DNA of 64,000 bases from Linnemannia hyalina (lineage: Eukaryota; Mortierellomycota; Mortierellomycetes; Mortierellales; Mortierellaceae). This document shows, one piece after another, positions 63,601-64,000 of this stretch (positions within the stretch are counted from its first letter, which is position 1; each line of letters begins with the position of its first letter). Location: NCBI GenBank assembly GCA_019671135.1, contig JAHRHY010000007.1, positions 558,001 through 622,000 on the forward strand, in the 5' to 3' direction. A program made the translations under genes and the position numbers. Below the pieces are notes generated by a model that was not told where the DNA came from, did not search any database, and saw only the letters and a program-made list of their open reading frames with translations.

Positions 63601-64000
63601 GCACCGCATGGGACTTGTTGACGAGTTCAATGCGCGAGACGACATTTATGTGTTCTTGTTGACGACCAAGGTGGGCGGATTGGGTGTGAACCTGACGGGA
63701 GCAGATCGAGTGATCATCTTTGATCCGGATTGGAACCCGTCGACGGATGTACAGGCGAGAGAGCGAGCGTGGAGACTGGGTCAGACGCGGTCGGTGACCA
63801 TCTATCGACTCATGACTTCGGGAACTGTGGAGGAGAAGATCTATCATCGTCAGATCTTTAAGCAGTTCCTGACCAACAAGATTTTGAAGGATCCAAAGCA
63901 GCGGCGGTTCTTCAAGAGTCATGATATGGCGGATTTGTTTACGCTTGAGGATGAGAACGCCGTCGGTACTGAGACTGGAGGCATCTTTGCTGGATCGGAG
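60624..64000 (+). CDS. RAD26: ERCC6/RAD26-type Snf2 DNA repair ATPase (3' truncated)
   Basis: CSB/Rad26 couples DNA repair to stalled RNA polymerase II. Exons 60624-60785, 60886-60959, 61069-61168, 61250-62005, 62103-62339 and 62447-64000 (running off the window) give 961 residues so far. The N-terminus has a coiled-coil part ([14 protein letters not shown]) and a long acidic stretch. The Snf2 motor begins with [18 protein letters not shown]; Walker A (DEMGLGKT) is split by the intron before GLGKT (Gly about 444), and DEGH lies at about 593-596. Helicase C-terminal motifs follow: [48 protein letters not shown] and [15 protein letters not shown]. The [12 protein letters not shown] and [14 protein letters not shown] layout fits the Rad26/ERCC6 subgroup. 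The stop codon is not in the window. Confidence 0.92.

Overview
The window is nuclear DNA from an early-diverging filamentous fungus, most likely Mortierellomycota (Mortierella-type). The evidence is dense genes with many short GT-AG introns, branch-point CTAAC/CTGAC-like motifs before acceptors, long pyrimidine-rich leaders, and a gene set that includes a plasma-membrane H+-ATPase, Atg22 and an Sat4/Hal-like kinase. A T-box transcription factor gene is also present. T-box genes are absent from Dikarya and are known from animals, their unicellular relatives and a few basal fungi. Species cannot be fixed from sequence reading alone.

Layout, left to right: RPL10 (+), a small mitochondrial-type protein of unknown function (-), an SH3/EH-domain endocytic-type adaptor (-), a METTL16-type RNA m6A methyltransferase (-), an Atg22 vacuolar transporter (+), exportin-1/CRM1 in 14 coding exons (+), uroporphyrinogen decarboxylase with an unusual hydrophobic N-terminus (+), a P-type H+-ATPase (+), COG7 (-), a membrane-anchored short-chain dehydrogenase (+), COG6 (+), the Pol III subunit RPC31/RPC7 (+) and a bacterial-type, probably mitochondrial alanyl-tRNA synthetase (+). 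Then comes a gene-poor stretch (about 40.8-46.5 kb) dominated by a 4-kb inverted repeat (foldback-like element). It is followed by the T-box gene (-), a tentative small Gln-rich gene (-), tRNA-Gly(GCC) (-), a block of non-coding sequence with hairpins and a duplicated motif, a small gag-like protein with a C-terminal membrane segment (+), a Ser/Thr kinase (-), and an ERCC6/RAD26-type Snf2 ATPase (+) that runs off the right edge.

Most genes are housekeeping: translation (RPL10, AlaRS, tRNA-Gly), transcription (RPC31, ERCC6), RNA modification (METTL16), nuclear export (CRM1), Golgi tethering (COG6 and COG7 close together), vacuole and membrane transport (Atg22, H+-ATPase) and heme synthesis (UROD). 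The accessory part is 40.8-56.5 kb, where the foldback element, the T-box gene, the tRNA and the gag-like gene lie.

Exon boundaries below were worked out by hand from reading frame, phase and splice signals. For every complete multi-exon model the summed exon length is a multiple of three. Individual boundaries may still be off by a few bases, and no transcript data were available. No CRISPR array, operon structure or bacterial-type feature was seen.
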